Source of the DNA: Nocardioides astragali
GTDB taxonomy: Bacteria; Actinomycetota; Actinomycetes; Propionibacteriales; Nocardioidaceae
DNA: 64,000 bases
NCBI RefSeq assembly: GCF_024436375.1
Contig: NZ_JAFMZM010000003.1
Coordinates: 391,627 to 455,626, forward strand
Direction of reading: 5' to 3'
Shown: piece after piece, positions 33,601 to 42,335 of the stretch
Numbering within the stretch: the first letter of the stretch is position 1
Layout: every line of letters begins with the position of its first letter
Made by a program: the position numbers and the translations under genes
Notes under the pieces: model-generated
What the model saw: the letters and a program-made list of their open reading frames with translations, nothing else
What the model was told of the DNA's origin: nothing
Database searches by the model: none

Positions 33601-33644
33601 CCCCCCGCGGGTTTCGGCTCCCCCGGATGGGGCAGCGTGTCACC

Positions 33645-33908
33645 ATGCAACGACCCACCCTGCCGCCCGTGGTTTATGCCCCGACCATCGCGATCGAGGG
33701 CGCGACCCGGATCCGCATGCACGAGATGCGCGACGGCCGGACCGCCCTGTTCGTCTACTCCGCGATCGACCGGCTCCAGGCGCAGTACGGCGACGACGCC
33801 GGCTGGGTGCTGTTGGGCGTGGACGACCTCCAGCGGGCGTTCGAGCAGGCGCCCTACGACCTCCTCCTCCTCGACCGTGTGCTCCACCCGCAGGAGGCGG
33901 GGCGATGA
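33645..33908 (+). CDS. SAV_915-like small protein
   Basis: 87 residues, ATG at 33645. PPVVYAPTIAIEGATRIRM, DGRTALFVYSAIDRLQAQYG and WVLLGVDDLQRAFEQAPYDLLLLDRVL match the small SseB-like proteins (SAV_915 group) found beside type VII-related genes in actinobacteria. Its stop overlaps the next ATG, so it leads a four-gene cassette. Its role in the cassette is unknown, perhaps as an adaptor or chaperone. Confidence 0.65.
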   Translation: MQRPTLPPVVYAPTIAIEGATRIRMHEMRDGRTALFVYSAIDRLQAQYGDDAGWVLLGVDDLQRAFEQAPYDLLLLDRVLHPQEAGR

Positions 33909-34195
33909 GTGAGGTGCGGGTGCCGCCGGCGACCCTGGCCGCCATCCGGGACGTGCTCGACGGGGCACGCACGACGCTCGAGGACAGTGCCGGGTCGTCG
34001 CCGGGCGCCGTAGACGGCGGCGACATGACTCCGCTCCTCACCGCGATGCTTGCCAAGATCACTGACGGCGCGGCCACCATGTCCGAGGGCATGGCGGCGA
34101 TCAGCAGCCAGGTGAGCGATAGCGAAGCCGACTTCTGGACGACCGACTCCTCTGTGGGTTCCACGTTCGGCGGGGGGCATCCCGTTGTCGATTGA
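33905..34195 (+). CDS. Small helical ESX-like protein
   Basis: 96 residues; ATG overlaps the previous stop (ATGA). Two helices (VPPATLAAIRDVLDGARTTLE and TPLLTAMLAKITDGAATMSE) with a short Gly/Asp turn, in the size range of WXG100/ESX partners, but with no WxG in the turn. It is placed just before the large effector-like gene, as partner or targeting proteins often are. The stop overlaps the next start by 11 bp. Confidence 0.65.
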   Translation: MSEVRVPPATLAAIRDVLDGARTTLEDSAGSSPGAVDGGDMTPLLTAMLAKITDGAATMSEGMAAISSQVSDSEADFWTTDSSVGSTFGGGHPVVD

Positions 34196-35363
34196 GACCG
34201 AGATCAAGGGTTCGCCGTCGTCGGTACGCCGCGCCGGCGACTGGGTCGGCTCGACGCTCCGTCCGGCGATCGACGACGGGCTGAGCGCCTTCGGCGACGC
34301 CCGAACCGAGGCGGCGGGCGACTGGCGCGGTGAGGCGGGGTCGGCATTCGAGGGTGCGATGGGCCGGGCGATCACTGAGACCCGACCCCTCGAGCGGTCC
34401 GCTGCCGACGTGCGGACGACCTTCCTCGACTACGCCGGCTCGCTCGAGTCCTGCCAGAACCGGATGAAGCAGATCCGGGCCGACGCCAGGTCGGCGGGGC
34501 TGACGGTCTCGGGCTACGTCGTCGAGTCCCCCGGCGCCGGTCCCGCGCGGCCCGGCGACCCCCCGATGGACGCCTCCCAGGGCCAGATCGACTCCTACAA
34601 CCGCGTCGTCGATGCCTACAACGCCCACCAGGACAAGGTGACGGCCTACAACGCGCTCGTCACCCGGGCCGACGAAGTGTGGGCCGACATGGAGCGAGCC
34701 TGGGAGCGGGTGTCGGCGCAGAACAGGGCCATGGACGGTCCTGGCTGGGCCTTCCAGCTCAGTGACGTCGCCGGTGGCCTCGGCGGCGCCTTGATGGACG
34801 TCCACGCCAGTGCGCTGCGCGGCAACGCGCAGTACTTCGCTGACCTCTCCGCCGACTACCTCCAGCGGATGCACCAGTCTGCACCGACCGGTCGCGTGCC
34901 GAGTGCCCTGCACTACTACGACGACCTCGACCACTGGAACCGCATCGCAGGTGAGTCGGCCGACGAGCTGTCCCGCGCGGCTCGCCTGGCCAACGTCGGC
35001 CGCTTCGCCCCCATTGCCCTGGGCGGCGTCCTCGCAGTGGGTGGCGGGTTCTACGACTACCACGTCAAGGGTGAGAGCGCGGAGCAGGCCATCGCGTCCA
35101 ACGCAGGTGGCTTCGCTGCCTCCGTCGCGACGGGTGCCGTCGTCGGCACGATGATCGGCGGGCCCGTCGGGACCGTCGTCGGGTGCGTGGTCGGCGCCGG
35201 GGTGGGTGTCTTCACCTCCGGCATGATCGACGGGCTCTGGGAGCACGACGGAGACGTCAGCGACGCGTTCATGGCCGGTGTCGACTCGGTCGTTGACACC
35301 GGCGAGGCGCTGGCCGATGTCGGGGGTGCCATCGTCGATGGCATCGGTGGCCTCTTCGACTGA
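34185..35363 (+). CDS. Type VII effector-like protein with WxG motif and glycine-rich membrane tail
   Basis: 392 residues. The TTG start at 34185 has a GGCGGGGGG ribosome site and overlaps the gene before. Residues 1-100 form an ESX-like helical hairpin with W47-R-G49. A long helical section (about 130-260) follows, then a Gly/Ala/Val-rich segment (about 270-350, with AVVGTMIGGPVGTVVG) like glycine-zipper domains, and an acidic end. It resembles actinobacterial LXG/ESX-type effectors whose C-terminus inserts into membranes. No nuclease or ADP-ribosyl motif is seen. Toxin function is inferred. Confidence 0.65.
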   Translation: MSIETEIKGSPSSVRRAGDWVGSTLRPAIDDGLSAFGDARTEAAGDWRGEAGSAFEGAMGRAITETRPLERSAADVRTTFLDYAGSLESCQNRMKQIRADARSAGLTVSGYVVESPGAGPARPGDPPMDASQGQIDSYNRVVDAYNAHQDKVTAYNALVTRADEVWADMERAWERVSAQNRAMDGPGWAFQLSDVAGGLGGALMDVHASALRGNAQYFADLSADYLQRMHQSAPTGRVPSALHYYDDLDHWNRIAGESADELSRAARLANVGRFAPIALGGVLAVGGGFYDYHVKGESAEQAIASNAGGFAASVATGAVVGTMIGGPVGTVVGCVVGAGVGVFTSGMIDGLWEHDGDVSDAFMAGVDSVVDTGEALADVGGAIVDGIGGLFD

Positions 35364-35388
35364 CGGTGACGGGTGAGAGGGTGCTGGA

Positions 35389-36171
35389 GTGAGGACGACT
35401 CAAGACACCCGCCCCGCCGGCCTCCGGGCGCTGGCGTGGCTGGGCATCATCCTGCTGCTCGCGATCGGCCTCCCGCTGACGGCGATGGGGCTCCTCGGCC
35501 TCGGGACGGCGCTGGGTCGGGGGATGCTGTGCGGCGGGCTCGCCCTGCTGGTCGGCGCGATCGGCGGGATGGCCCGCGAGCTGGTCGAGAGCCGCGCACG
35601 GCGAGACCCGCCGCGGCCGCGCCTCGAGATGCTCGACGGGCGGCCCGCTCTCCACCTGCCGCGCACGGCAGGGCCGACGCTCGTCTCCTCGTGGTCCCTG
35701 GCGGCGCTCGGTGCCGTCATCGCGCTGGGGGCGGTCTTCACCGGCCTCGAGGGGCGCTGGGTGTGGTGCCTGCTGCTCGGCGTCACCGCGGGCTGGCTGG
35801 GCTGGAGCAGCGCGATCCACCGCGGCAGCTCCCTGGCCGGCGGGCTGTGGTTCACGCCCGCTGGGATGCGCCACGACGACCGCGGCGTGGTCGTCGACCT
35901 CCCTTGGGGGAGCGTGACCGGTGTAGTGCCCCAGCAGCCGATGCCTGTGCTGCTGCGCCCCGACCACACGCCCGACGTGACTCGCACGGGCCCGACGGGA
36001 CGCGCTTGGCGCCCGGTGCGACGGGGCGGCGTGCTCGCCGTCGACACGCGTCACCTGGCCGGCGGCCCTGTGCTGGCGTCGTACGTCATCGGCAAGGCGG
36101 TGACGGACCCCGCATCGCGCGAGCTGCTCGGCAGCGAGGCGAGCCTGCCGTCCCCGGAGAGCCTGACCTGA
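35389..36171 (+). CDS. Membrane protein closing the type VII-like cassette
   Basis: 260 residues, GTG with a GAGAGG ribosome site, 25 bp after the effector-like gene. Four hydrophobic segments (about 16-33, 38-58, 100-120, 122-140) precede a soluble domain (about 145-245) containing GLWFTPAGMRHDDRGVVVDL-PWGSV, which resembles bacterial PH-like domains. If the gene before encodes a toxin, this is the natural immunity candidate; that is inference from position. Confidence 0.65.
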   Translation: MRTTQDTRPAGLRALAWLGIILLLAIGLPLTAMGLLGLGTALGRGMLCGGLALLVGAIGGMARELVESRARRDPPRPRLEMLDGRPALHLPRTAGPTLVSSWSLAALGAVIALGAVFTGLEGRWVWCLLLGVTAGWLGWSSAIHRGSSLAGGLWFTPAGMRHDDRGVVVDLPWGSVTGVVPQQPMPVLLRPDHTPDVTRTGPTGRAWRPVRRGGVLAVDTRHLAGGPVLASYVIGKAVTDPASRELLGSEASLPSPESLT

Positions 36172-36224
36172 CCAGTCGGCGCCGGCGATCCTCCCTGCGG
36201 ACTCCGCTCTGACAACATGACGCC

Positions 36225-36776
36225 GTGAGCGCGCGTCACCTCGTCGTCGTCTCGGGGTTGCCTGCAAGTGGCAAGACCAACGTCGGCCGTATTCTCAGCG
36301 AGCGGTTGTCGCTTCCGCTGATCGACAAGGACGCGATCCTCGAGGCGTTGTTCGACAGCTTGGGTTGCGACGATCGCTACCAGCGCTATCGGCTCAGTCG
36401 TGCCAGCGACGAGGTGCTCTACACACTCGCCGAGTCCTCGCCGGCGGCAGTCCTGGTGAACTGGTGGAACCACGACTCCGCGCCAACGAGGCTGCGCGCG
36501 ATCTCCTCGTCGCTCCTGGAGGTGCACTGCGACTGCCCGGTCGAGATCGCGGCGGAAAGGTTCGCTGCTCGCCGACGTCATCCGGGCCACCTGGATCAGT
36601 TCCGGTCGCCAGAAGAGCACGAGGAAGGCATCCGACGGATGCGCGAGACGTATCGCGGTCCGCTCGGATTGAGCGATCCAGTCCTCACCGTGGACACCAG
36701 CCACCCCCTCGACGACGCCAGCGTGGCTGGGCTCGTCCGCTCAGCGATCACCAGCGTTCCGGGGAACCTGGACTGA
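36225..36776 (+). CDS. P-loop kinase-like protein
   Basis: 183 residues, GTG start. Walker A GLPASGKT (11-18) leads LSERLSLPLIDKDAILEAL, the layout of small-molecule kinases such as adenylylsulfate, gluconate or aminoglycoside (chloramphenicol) phosphotransferases. LEVHCDCPVEIAAERFAARR and a lid region (EEHEEGIRRMRETY) are present. The substrate is unknown. It is convergent with, and abuts, the broken AhpD-like gene. Confidence 0.8.
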   Translation: MSARHLVVVSGLPASGKTNVGRILSERLSLPLIDKDAILEALFDSLGCDDRYQRYRLSRASDEVLYTLAESSPAAVLVNWWNHDSAPTRLRAISSSLLEVHCDCPVEIAAERFAARRRHPGHLDQFRSPEEHEEGIRRMRETYRGPLGLSDPVLTVDTSHPLDDASVAGLVRSAITSVPGNLD

Positions 36777-36777
36777 T

Positions 36778-37223
36778 TCAGCAGGTGACCGTCCCACCGA
36801 CGGATACACCCGGCCTCAGGGCAACGACGTCGGCGGGTTCCTGGTAGACCTTGAGCGCGATCGCGATCATCGCCGCGACCCGCGAGTCCGCGGACGTGCC
36901 GTGCTTGGCGTCGTCGATCTGCTCCTCCGTGACACCGAGCGAGCGGGCGGCGTTCTCGTGGGCCTCCAGGCACAACTCTCAGCCTTGGTGGACCTGTAGG
37001 GCGATCGAGACCAGCTCGCTGGTGCGCCGGTCGAGCTTGGCGCGCTTCATGCCTCGGCTCAGCTGGAGGTAGCCCCCCAGGACCGCGGGCGAGTGAGCCA
37101 TGGTCCGCACCATCGCGCCGACCTGACCGTGCCGCTCCACCAGGGTCACCGAGCAGGTCGCGCGAGGCACCGACCGCGGTCTGCGGGGGTCAGCGCCGCC
37201 AACCGCGCCCCGGAGCCGCTCAT
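36778..37223 (-). pseudogene. AhpD-like (carboxymuconolactone decarboxylase family) gene with frameshifts and in-frame TGA
   Basis: The ATG at 37223 overlaps the copA stop (ATGA) and reads [16 protein letters not shown]; the frame is then lost and regained by small indels near 37160 and 37145. A second frame runs AMVRTMAHSPAVLGGYLQLS to QVHQG, then TGA (36981-36979), then ELCLEAHENAARSLGV to a stop at 36778. The TGA stands exactly where the first Cys of the family CxxC is expected. The family C-terminus is also short. Most simply a decayed peroxidatic gene of the copper operon; a selenocysteine reading is discussed in the findings. Confidence 0.65.
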
Positions 37224-39541
37224 GCCGCGGCCCCCGGCGCCTCGGGCGCGGCGGCCGAGTGGGCCTTGAATCCGCGCAGGCGCAGGCTGTTGGAGACCAC
37301 GAACACGCTCGAGAACGCCATCGCGGCGCCGGCCAGCATCGGGTTCAGCAGGCCGGCCGCAGCCAACGGCAGCGCGGCGACGTTGTAGGCGAAGGCCCAG
37401 AACAGGTTGCCCTTGATCGTCGTCAGGGTGCGCCGGGACAGCCGGATCGCGTCGACCGCCACGCGGAGGTCTCCGCGCACCAAGGTGAGGTCGCTTGCCT
37501 CGATGGCTACGTCGGTGCCTGTGCCCATGGCCAGACCCAGGTCGGCCTGGGCCAGAGCCGCGGCGTCGTTGACGCCGTCGCCGACCATCGCGACGACCTT
37601 GCCCTCGCCCTGGAGTCGCTTCACCACGTCGACCTTGTCCGCGGGCAGGACGTCTGCGATGACGTCGGCTTCGTCGATGCCCACCTCGGCGGCGACGGTC
37701 CGGGCGACCGCGGCGTTGTCACCGGTCAGCAGCACCGGGCGCAGACCGAGGGCGCGCAGCTCGCGGATGGCGGTTGCGGAGGTCGGCTTGATCGCGTCCG
37801 CGACCACCACGATGCCGCGTGCCTTGCCGTCCCAGCCGACCGCGACGGCGGTGCCGCCGGTGGTCTGGGCGTGCTCGAGCGTGGCCTTCAGGTCGTCGGT
37901 CAGGTGCTGTGACCACTCGCCCAGCAACTGCGGACGGCCCACGAGCACGGCGTGGCTCGCACCCCCTTCCACCAGAACTCCCTGGACGCCGAGGCCCTCG
38001 ACGTTGACGAAGTCCTCGACCTCGGGGATGGTGCCGTGCTTGTCCTTGGCGGCGTCGGCGACGGCACGGGCGATGGGGTGCTCGGATGCGTCCTCGAGGG
38101 CGCCGGCGTAGCGCAGGACCTCAGCCGGGTCCTCGCCGTCGGCCGCGACCACGTCGCGCAGGGTCATCCTCCCGGTGGTGACGGTGCCGGTCTTGTCGAG
38201 CACGACGGTGTCGACCCGGCGAGTGGACTCCAGGACTTCGGGGCCCTTGATCAGGATCCCGAGCTGCGCGCCGCGGCCGGTCCCGACCATGAGGGCGGTT
38301 GGTGTCGCCAGTCCGAGGGCGCAGGGGCAGGCGATGATCAGGACCGCGACGGCGGCGGTGAAGGCGGCGGCGAGGCCGTTGCCGGTGCCGAGCCAGAAGC
38401 CGAGAGTGCCGGCAGCGAGCAGGATGACGATCGGGACGAAGATCCCGGAGATCCGGTCCGCGAGGCGCTGGACCTGGGCCTTGCCGTTCTGGGCGTCTTC
38501 GACGAGTCGCGCCATCTGGGCGAGCTGGGTGTCACCGCCCACCCGGGTCGCCCGGACGACCAGGCGCCCGCCGGCGTTGACCGTGGCTCCGACGACGGTG
38601 TCGCCGGGGCGGACCTCGACCGGGACGGATTCGCCGGTGAGCATCGAGGCGTCCACCGCGGACGTACCGCGCTCGATGACGCCGTCGGTGGCGATCTTCT
38701 CGCCGGGGCGTACGACGAACAGGTCGCCGACCGCGAGCTCGTCGACAGGCACCTTGGCCTCGGTGACCCCGTCAGGTTTGAGGACCGCGACCTCCTTGGC
38801 ACCCAGCTCGAGCAACGCCCGCAGAGCTGCGCCCGCGCGTCGCTTGGACCGCTGCTCGAAGTAGCGGCCGGCGAGGATGAACGTGGTGACGCCTGAGGCC
38901 GCTTCGAGGTAGATGTTGCCGGCGCCGTCGCTGCGCTCGATCGTGAGCTCGAACGGATGGGTCATGCCCGGGATGCCGGCCGTGCCCCAGAACAGGGCGT
39001 AGAGCGACCAACCCAGCGCGGCCAGGGTGCCCAGGGAGATGAGCGTGTCCATGGTGGAGGTGCCGTGGCGCAGGTTGGTCCACGCGGCCCGGTGGAAGGG
39101 CCAGGCGCCCCAGACCACGACCGGTGCGGCGAGGGTGAGGGAGAGCCACTGCCAGTTGGTGAACTGAAGAGCGGGGACCATCGCCATCGCGATGACCGGG
39201 ACAGTGAGCACCGCCGAGACCAGCAGTCGCTGGCGGAGGGCCCGGACCGGATCAGTTTCCGCGCCGGCGTCGCCGTCGTTCTCGCCGGTGATCCGTTCGG
39301 GTTGTGGCAGTGACGCGCCGTACCCGGCCTGCTCCACTGCCGAGACCAGGGTCTCGGGCGCCACGTCCGGGTCGAACGTGACCTTCGCCTTCTCGGTGGC
39401 GTAGTTGACCGTGGCCGTGACACCGTCGAGCTTGTTGAGCTTGCGCTCGATCCGGTTGGCGCAGGACGCGCAGGTCATGCCGGTGATCGCGAGCTCGATC
39501 GAGCCGGCGGCAGGGGTGCTTGGCTGACTCTGCGTGGTCAT
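37220..39541 (-). CDS. copA: Copper-exporting P1B-type ATPase
   Basis: 773 residues. An N-terminal HMA domain has GMTCASC (Cys24, Cys27). The actuator TGES lies at 302-305, the membrane metal site CPC at 405-407, the phosphorylated Asp449 in DKTGT, and the hinge [10 protein letters not shown] is near 655. Eight membrane helices are expected. It pumps Cu(I) out of the cytoplasm. It follows the secreted copper protein by 25 bp, with an AGGAGA ribosome site. Part of the csoR-copZ operon, so induced by copper through CsoR. Confidence 0.96.
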   Translation of the reverse strand: MTTQSQPSTPAAGSIELAITGMTCASCANRIERKLNKLDGVTATVNYATEKAKVTFDPDVAPETLVSAVEQAGYGASLPQPERITGENDGDAGAETDPVRALRQRLLVSAVLTVPVIAMAMVPALQFTNWQWLSLTLAAPVVVWGAWPFHRAAWTNLRHGTSTMDTLISLGTLAALGWSLYALFWGTAGIPGMTHPFELTIERSDGAGNIYLEAASGVTTFILAGRYFEQRSKRRAGAALRALLELGAKEVAVLKPDGVTEAKVPVDELAVGDLFVVRPGEKIATDGVIERGTSAVDASMLTGESVPVEVRPGDTVVGATVNAGGRLVVRATRVGGDTQLAQMARLVEDAQNGKAQVQRLADRISGIFVPIVILLAAGTLGFWLGTGNGLAAAFTAAVAVLIIACPCALGLATPTALMVGTGRGAQLGILIKGPEVLESTRRVDTVVLDKTGTVTTGRMTLRDVVAADGEDPAEVLRYAGALEDASEHPIARAVADAAKDKHGTIPEVEDFVNVEGLGVQGVLVEGGASHAVLVGRPQLLGEWSQHLTDDLKATLEHAQTTGGTAVAVGWDGKARGIVVVADAIKPTSATAIRELRALGLRPVLLTGDNAAVARTVAAEVGIDEADVIADVLPADKVDVVKRLQGEGKVVAMVGDGVNDAAALAQADLGLAMGTGTDVAIEASDLTLVRGDLRVAVDAIRLSRRTLTTIKGNLFWAFAYNVAALPLAAAGLLNPMLAGAAMAFSSVFVVSNSLRLRGFKAHSAAAPEAPGAAA

Positions 39542-39566
39542 CGTGTTCTCCTGATCGTCGGACCGG

Positions 39567-40529
39567 TCAGTGACCGGAGTGGCCGCCGGGCTCGGCTGGC
39601 GTGGTGGTGTCGGCGTTGTCCGCAGTGACGGTGAACGCCGCGGTGCGGACGACCCCGTCGTGCTGGAAGTCGAGGTAGAGGTGGTAGGTCCCGGCGCTCG
39701 GGACCGCGGCGTAGAAGGTCACGTCGGGCCCGGGCTTCGTGGTGCCGTCGCCGGGGGTGCCGTCGGGGTGGACGTGGAGGTAGGCGAGGTCGCCGCCGCG
39801 CAGGGCGACGAGGTGGCCGTAGGCGCCGAGGTAGGGCTGCAGGTCGGTGACCGGCTTCCCGTCCTTCGTCACGTTCAGGGTGAGCTTCGCGTCGGCGCCC
39901 GCGGTCAGGTCGCCGTCGAGGGTGACTTCGTAGTCGCCGACGGTCGCGGTGCGGCTCTCGGCAGCCGGAGCAGCCGGCTGGTAGTCACCGTCCACGGCCA
40001 GGTCGGCGCCGAGGGTCAGCGCGTCGGCGCCGGTGGGCTTGAAGTCGGCGAAGAGTCGCCACGTACCCGGGGTGAGGTCGAGGTCCGTCGCCCAGACTCC
40101 CGTGTCCTCGTCGAGGACGGGGTGGACGTGCTGGAAGCCGGAGAAGTCGCGTCGTACGGCGATCAGGTGCAGGTCCTTCTCGTGCTCGACGTCGTACTCG
40201 ATCACCGGAGCGCCGTCGGGGCCGGTGATGGTGAAGCTCAGCCGCCGGTCCTGCCCGGCCTGGGCGCGGGTCTCGGCGAGGGCGAGGGTGTAGCCGTTCT
40301 GGGAGACCATGAGTCCTCCTGGGATCTCTTGTGCTGTCGAGGGTTCCTGATCCACGTCGCCGCGGCCACCCTCGGAGCGGCTCGCTTGGGCCGTCTCGTC
40401 TCCGTGGGTGGTGTCGTGCGCGGCGGTGATCTCGACGACCGGGCCGACGGCCCGGCCGACGACGACGGCAAGTCCGAAGATCGCGGCGACGGCTGCCAGG
40501 AACCCGGCGAGCTTGACCGGGGTGCTCAT
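39567..40529 (-). CDS. Secreted/membrane-anchored copper-associated protein
   Basis: 320 residues. A signal anchor (about 7-30) and a His/Glu-rich linker precede two related beta domains. Each has a His-rich turn: FQHVHPV (about 132-138) and YLHVHPDG (about 243-250), and [11 protein letters not shown] / HLVALRGGD are matching segments, so the protein is an internal duplication. The end is GGHSGH. Such domains occur beside copA in actinobacteria and probably bind copper outside the membrane. The ATG overlaps the copZ stop (ATGA). Function inferred from context and histidines. Confidence 0.75.
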   Translation of the reverse strand: MSTPVKLAGFLAAVAAIFGLAVVVGRAVGPVVEITAAHDTTHGDETAQASRSEGGRGDVDQEPSTAQEIPGGLMVSQNGYTLALAETRAQAGQDRRLSFTITGPDGAPVIEYDVEHEKDLHLIAVRRDFSGFQHVHPVLDEDTGVWATDLDLTPGTWRLFADFKPTGADALTLGADLAVDGDYQPAAPAAESRTATVGDYEVTLDGDLTAGADAKLTLNVTKDGKPVTDLQPYLGAYGHLVALRGGDLAYLHVHPDGTPGDGTTKPGPDVTFYAAVPSAGTYHLYLDFQHDGVVRTAAFTVTADNADTTTPAEPGGHSGH

Positions 40530-40732
40530 GCGAGCTGGTAGCCGGCTTCCTCGACGGCGGCGCGGACAGCGTCGTCGTCGAGGGGCTCGGCGCTGGTGAT
40601 GGTCACGGCACCGGTGGGCAGGTCGACGGCGACGTCCTCGACGCCGGCGATCTCCTGGACCTCCTCGGTGACCGAGGCAACGCAGTGGCCGCAGGTCATG
40701 CCGGTGACGGTGTAGGTGCTGGTCTGGCTCAT
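40526..40732 (-). CDS. copZ: Copper chaperone CopZ (HMA domain)
   Basis: 68 residues from the ATG at 40732, chosen because the GAGAGGA ribosome site is 6 nt upstream; an ATG at 40738 has no space for one. GMTCGHC near residues 11-17 is the Cu(I) site and the whole is one ferredoxin-like HMA fold. It carries copper to CopA. Second gene of the csoR operon. Confidence 0.93.
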   Translation of the reverse strand: MSQTSTYTVTGMTCGHCVASVTEEVQEIAGVEDVAVDLPTGAVTITSAEPLDDDAVRAAVEEAGYQLA

Positions 40733-40767
40733 GAGCATTCCTCTCGGTGGTGGTGGTTGTGGTGGTG

Positions 40768-41079
40768 TCAGGAGCGGACGAGGCGGGCGATGGCGTCGGA
40801 GGCTTCCTTGAGCTTGAGCTGGGCCTCCTCGCCGCCGGCGGCGACAGCGCCTGCGACGCAGTGCGCCATGTGCTCGTCGAGGAGACCGAGGGCGACGGCC
40901 TCGAGCGCCTTCGTCATCGCGGAGATCTGGGTGAGGATGTCGATGCAGTACTTCTCCTCCTCGACCATCCGCTGCAGGCCCCGCGCCTGGCCCTCGATGC
41001 GACGCAGCCGCTTGAGGTAGGCGTCCTTGTTGTTGTTGGCGATGTAGCTGTGCTGGTGCGCGTCGTGTGTCTCTGCCAT
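40768..41079 (-). CDS. csoR: CsoR-family copper-sensing repressor
   Basis: 103 residues. LKRLRRIEGQARGLQRMVEE (about 22-41) is the family signature. The copper ligands are Cys45 in KYCIDILTQ and the His and Cys of DEHMAHC, giving the C-H-C triad of true copper sensors. Cu(I) binding releases the operator. On its coding strand a TAATGT -10 box lies 7 nt before the ATG, so the mRNA is probably leaderless, and the operator overlaps this promoter. Confidence 0.93.
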   Translation of the reverse strand: MAETHDAHQHSYIANNNKDAYLKRLRRIEGQARGLQRMVEEEKYCIDILTQISAMTKALEAVALGLLDEHMAHCVAGAVAAGGEEAQLKLKEASDAIARLVRS

Positions 41080-41112
41080 GTGAAATACATTACCCCCCTA
41101 GGGTATTTCACA
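41080..41112. promoter_or_regulatory. CsoR operator and csoR promoter
   Basis: The core TACCCCCCTAGGGTA (41091-41105) is the classic GC-rich CsoR pseudo-palindrome. Wider arms TGTGAAATAC (41079-41088) and GTATTTCACA (41103-41112) form a perfect 10-bp inverted repeat. The csoR -10 box (TAATGT, minus strand 41092-41087) lies inside it, so binding must block RNA polymerase. Confidence 0.82.
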
Positions 41113-41167
41113 CAAGCATCGAGACGCAGGGAAGCGAGATCACGTCCTTGCGCTCGCCTTCCCCGGC

Positions 41168-41187
41168 TATATACGGTGGGGGGGTAT
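41168..41187. promoter_or_regulatory. Second CsoR-like operator ahead of DUF4396 gene
   Basis: ATAC (41171-41174), a G-rich 9-nt centre, and GTAT (41184-41187) reproduce the spacing of the first operator (TTAC-N9-GTAT). It overlaps a TATATA-like -10 element and lies about 22 bp ahead of the DUF4396 start, suggesting that the divergent unit is also copper-induced. Confidence 0.65.
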
Positions 41188-41209
41188 CCGCAGAGAAAGG
41201 TACACCGCA

Positions 41210-41704
41210 ATGAACTCCCGCAACGCCATGGCCGCCAGCGCCACCCTGCACTGCCTCACCGGCTGCGCGATCGGCGAGATCCTCGGCCTGATGATCGGAA
41301 CCGCCATGGGCCTGAGCACGGGCGTCACGATCGCGCTCGCCGTCGGGCTCGCGTTCTTGTTCGGCTACGCCCTGTCCACGGTGCCCCTGATCAAGGCCGG
41401 TCTCGGCTTCGGCGCCGCACTCAGCGTCGTCTTCGCGGCCGACACTCTGTCGATCGCCGTCATGGAGCTCGTCGACAACCTCGTCATGGCCCTCATCCCC
41501 GGAGCCATGGACGCCGGCCTGGTCAACCCGATCTTCTGGATCGGCATGATGATCGCCCTCGCCGTGGCCTTCCTTGCGGCCTTCCCGGTCAACCGGTACC
41601 TCATCGACAAGGGCAAGGGCCACGCCCTCACCCACCAGTACCACCACGGCCCCGAGCACGAGGGCCACGCGACCGGTTCGCACCACACCCACCACCACCA
41701 CTGA
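41210..41704 (+). CDS. DUF4396 membrane protein with His-rich tail
   Basis: 164 residues, ATG at 41210 after AGAAAGG. About four membrane helices; LHCLTGCAIGEILGLMIG (about 14-31), with two Cys, is the DUF4396 signature. The cytoplasmic end is HHGPEHEGHATGSHHTHHHH, a clear metal-binding tail. It is divergent from csoR with its own CsoR-like operator, so a role in copper handling or efflux is likely. The mechanism is unknown. Confidence 0.85.
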   Translation: MNSRNAMAASATLHCLTGCAIGEILGLMIGTAMGLSTGVTIALAVGLAFLFGYALSTVPLIKAGLGFGAALSVVFAADTLSIAVMELVDNLVMALIPGAMDAGLVNPIFWIGMMIALAVAFLAAFPVNRYLIDKGKGHALTHQYHHGPEHEGHATGSHHTHHHH

Positions 41705-41718
41705 TCTGGAGCACGTCC

Positions 41719-41859
41719 ATGAACACGAACACCCTGGCCGCCGCCGTGATCGGCTTCCTCCTCGGCGGACTCACCGTCTCCATCGCCGCCGAGCTCGAGA
41801 ACGACGACAACCCTGCGCCGAGCCACGGATCCAGCAGCCACCAGATCCTCCGGAACTGA
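41719..41859 (+). CDS. 46-residue single-helix membrane protein
   Basis: ATG at 41719, 14 bp after the DUF4396 stop, with TGGAG upstream. One membrane helix (about 6-25, LAAAVIGFLLGGLTVSIAAE) and a short polar tail with two His. It is probably a small partner of the DUF4396 protein, cotranscribed under the same operator. Confidence 0.65.
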   Translation: MNTNTLAAAVIGFLLGGLTVSIAAELENDDNPAPSHGSSSHQILRN

Positions 41860-41891
41860 CCACCACGTCCGCCGATCGGTAGCCTGCGGCC

Positions 41892-42335
41892 ATGGTGGCC
41901 CAGACGCGGATCGCGGTCGGGGCCCTTGTGCGTGACGGCCTCGTGCTGATGGCGCATCGACACCCGATGCGGCTCGCGTATCCGGACTGCTGGGATCTCG
42001 TCGGCGGGCACATCCAATCGGGCGAGTCGCCTGACCAGGCCGTCCATCGGGAATGCCGCGAAGAACTGGGAGTCGACATCCACGATCCCCAGCCCTTCCC
42101 GATGACGGTCAGTGACCCCACTCTCGACGTGTACGCGTTCCTTGTCACGCGGTGGGAAGGGGAACCCGTCAACGCCGCCCCCGACGAGCACGACGACCTT
42201 CGCTGGTTCCAGCCGCGCGAGCTCGCGGACGTGAGGTTGGCCCATGCGGCGAGCCTGTCGAGCATCGTGAACGCCGTGCAGGCCGCTATCGATCAGGTCA
42301 ACAACTCCCGTGGAGGTCCTTGCGGTAGCCGATGA
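41892..42335 (+). CDS. Nudix hydrolase
   Basis: 147 residues. The complete Nudix box GGHIQSGESPDQAVHRECREELGV lies at about 38-61 (split here as GGHIQSGE and REC-REELGV). Preceding VLMAHRHPMRLAYPDCWDLV is like MutT-type 8-oxo-dGTP or nucleotide-sugar hydrolases. The substrate is not predictable. The last 38 bp overlap the convergent GNAT gene. Confidence 0.9.
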   Translation: MVAQTRIAVGALVRDGLVLMAHRHPMRLAYPDCWDLVGGHIQSGESPDQAVHRECREELGVDIHDPQPFPMTVSDPTLDVYAFLVTRWEGEPVNAAPDEHDDLRWFQPRELADVRLAHAASLSSIVNAVQAAIDQVNNSRGGPCGSR

